Part shown: piece after piece, positions 6,106 to 6,109 of the stretch
Layout of the letters: each line of letters starts with the position of its first letter
Position numbering within the stretch: the first letter of the stretch is position 1
Assembly: GCA_020344865.1 (NCBI GenBank)
Contig: CP070830.1
Location: 1,304,685-1,310,793 of the forward strand
From: Planctomycetota bacterium
Lineage (GTDB): Bacteria > Planctomycetota > Phycisphaerae > Sedimentisphaerales > Anaerobacaceae
Length of the DNA: 6,109 nucleotides
Direction of reading: 5' to 3'
Made by a program: the position numbers and the translations under genes
Notes under the pieces: generated by a model
Database searches by the model: none
What the model was told of the DNA's origin: nothing
Seen by the model: only the letters and a program-made list of their open reading frames with translations

Positions 6106-6109
6106 CTCC
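6106..6109 (-). promoter_or_regulatory. Ribosome binding site of the beta-helix gene
   Basis: On the minus strand GGAG sits 7 bases before the ATG at 6098, a standard spacing, which confirms the start and the signal peptide. The promoter lies beyond the window end. Confidence 0.7.

Overview
The window reads as a chromosomal stretch from a bacterium of the Planctomycetota, possibly a Phycisphaerae/Sedimentisphaerales-type lineage. This assignment is inferred. It rests on two proteins with the DUF1559-like 'H-X(9-10)-DG' C-terminal module that is abundant in planctomycetes, a secreted right-handed beta-helix protein of a kind common in that phylum, and moderate-to-high GC housekeeping genes.

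Positions 1-4463 are one plus-strand operon in which nearly every gene junction is an overlap. The order is: the last codons of a PabB/TrpE-type chorismate-binding enzyme (1-58); a small membrane protein with a pilin-like C-terminal module (55-831); a short chimeric scar ORF (803-952); a second, paralogous membrane/pilin-like protein (949-1950); a class IV aminotransferase, probably aminodeoxychorismate lyase PabC (1922-2782); a Nif3/DUF34 metalloprotein (2779-3891); and the chromosome segregation protein ScpB (3888-4463). Four junctions are 4-nt ATGA or GTGA overlaps. The pabC start lies inside the end of the second membrane protein gene.

The most interesting part is 1-1970. The two membrane/pilin-like genes are copies of one cassette. 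Each is bounded on the left by a pabB 3' end and on the right by a pabC 5' end. Between the copies a truncated pabC start is fused in frame to a truncated pabB end. The outer edges of the cassettes are nearly identical (3 mismatches in 73 bases on the right side), while the membrane-anchor halves of the two proteins share no clear similarity. This looks like a tandem duplication inside a folate operon followed by diversification, cassette replacement or gene conversion.

Positions 4464-4499 are a short convergent spacer. The minus strand then carries one long gene (6098-4500) for an exported parallel beta-helix protein, probably acting on or binding extracellular polysaccharide. Its promoter lies beyond the window edge. 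There are no RNA genes, IS elements or CRISPR arrays that I can support.
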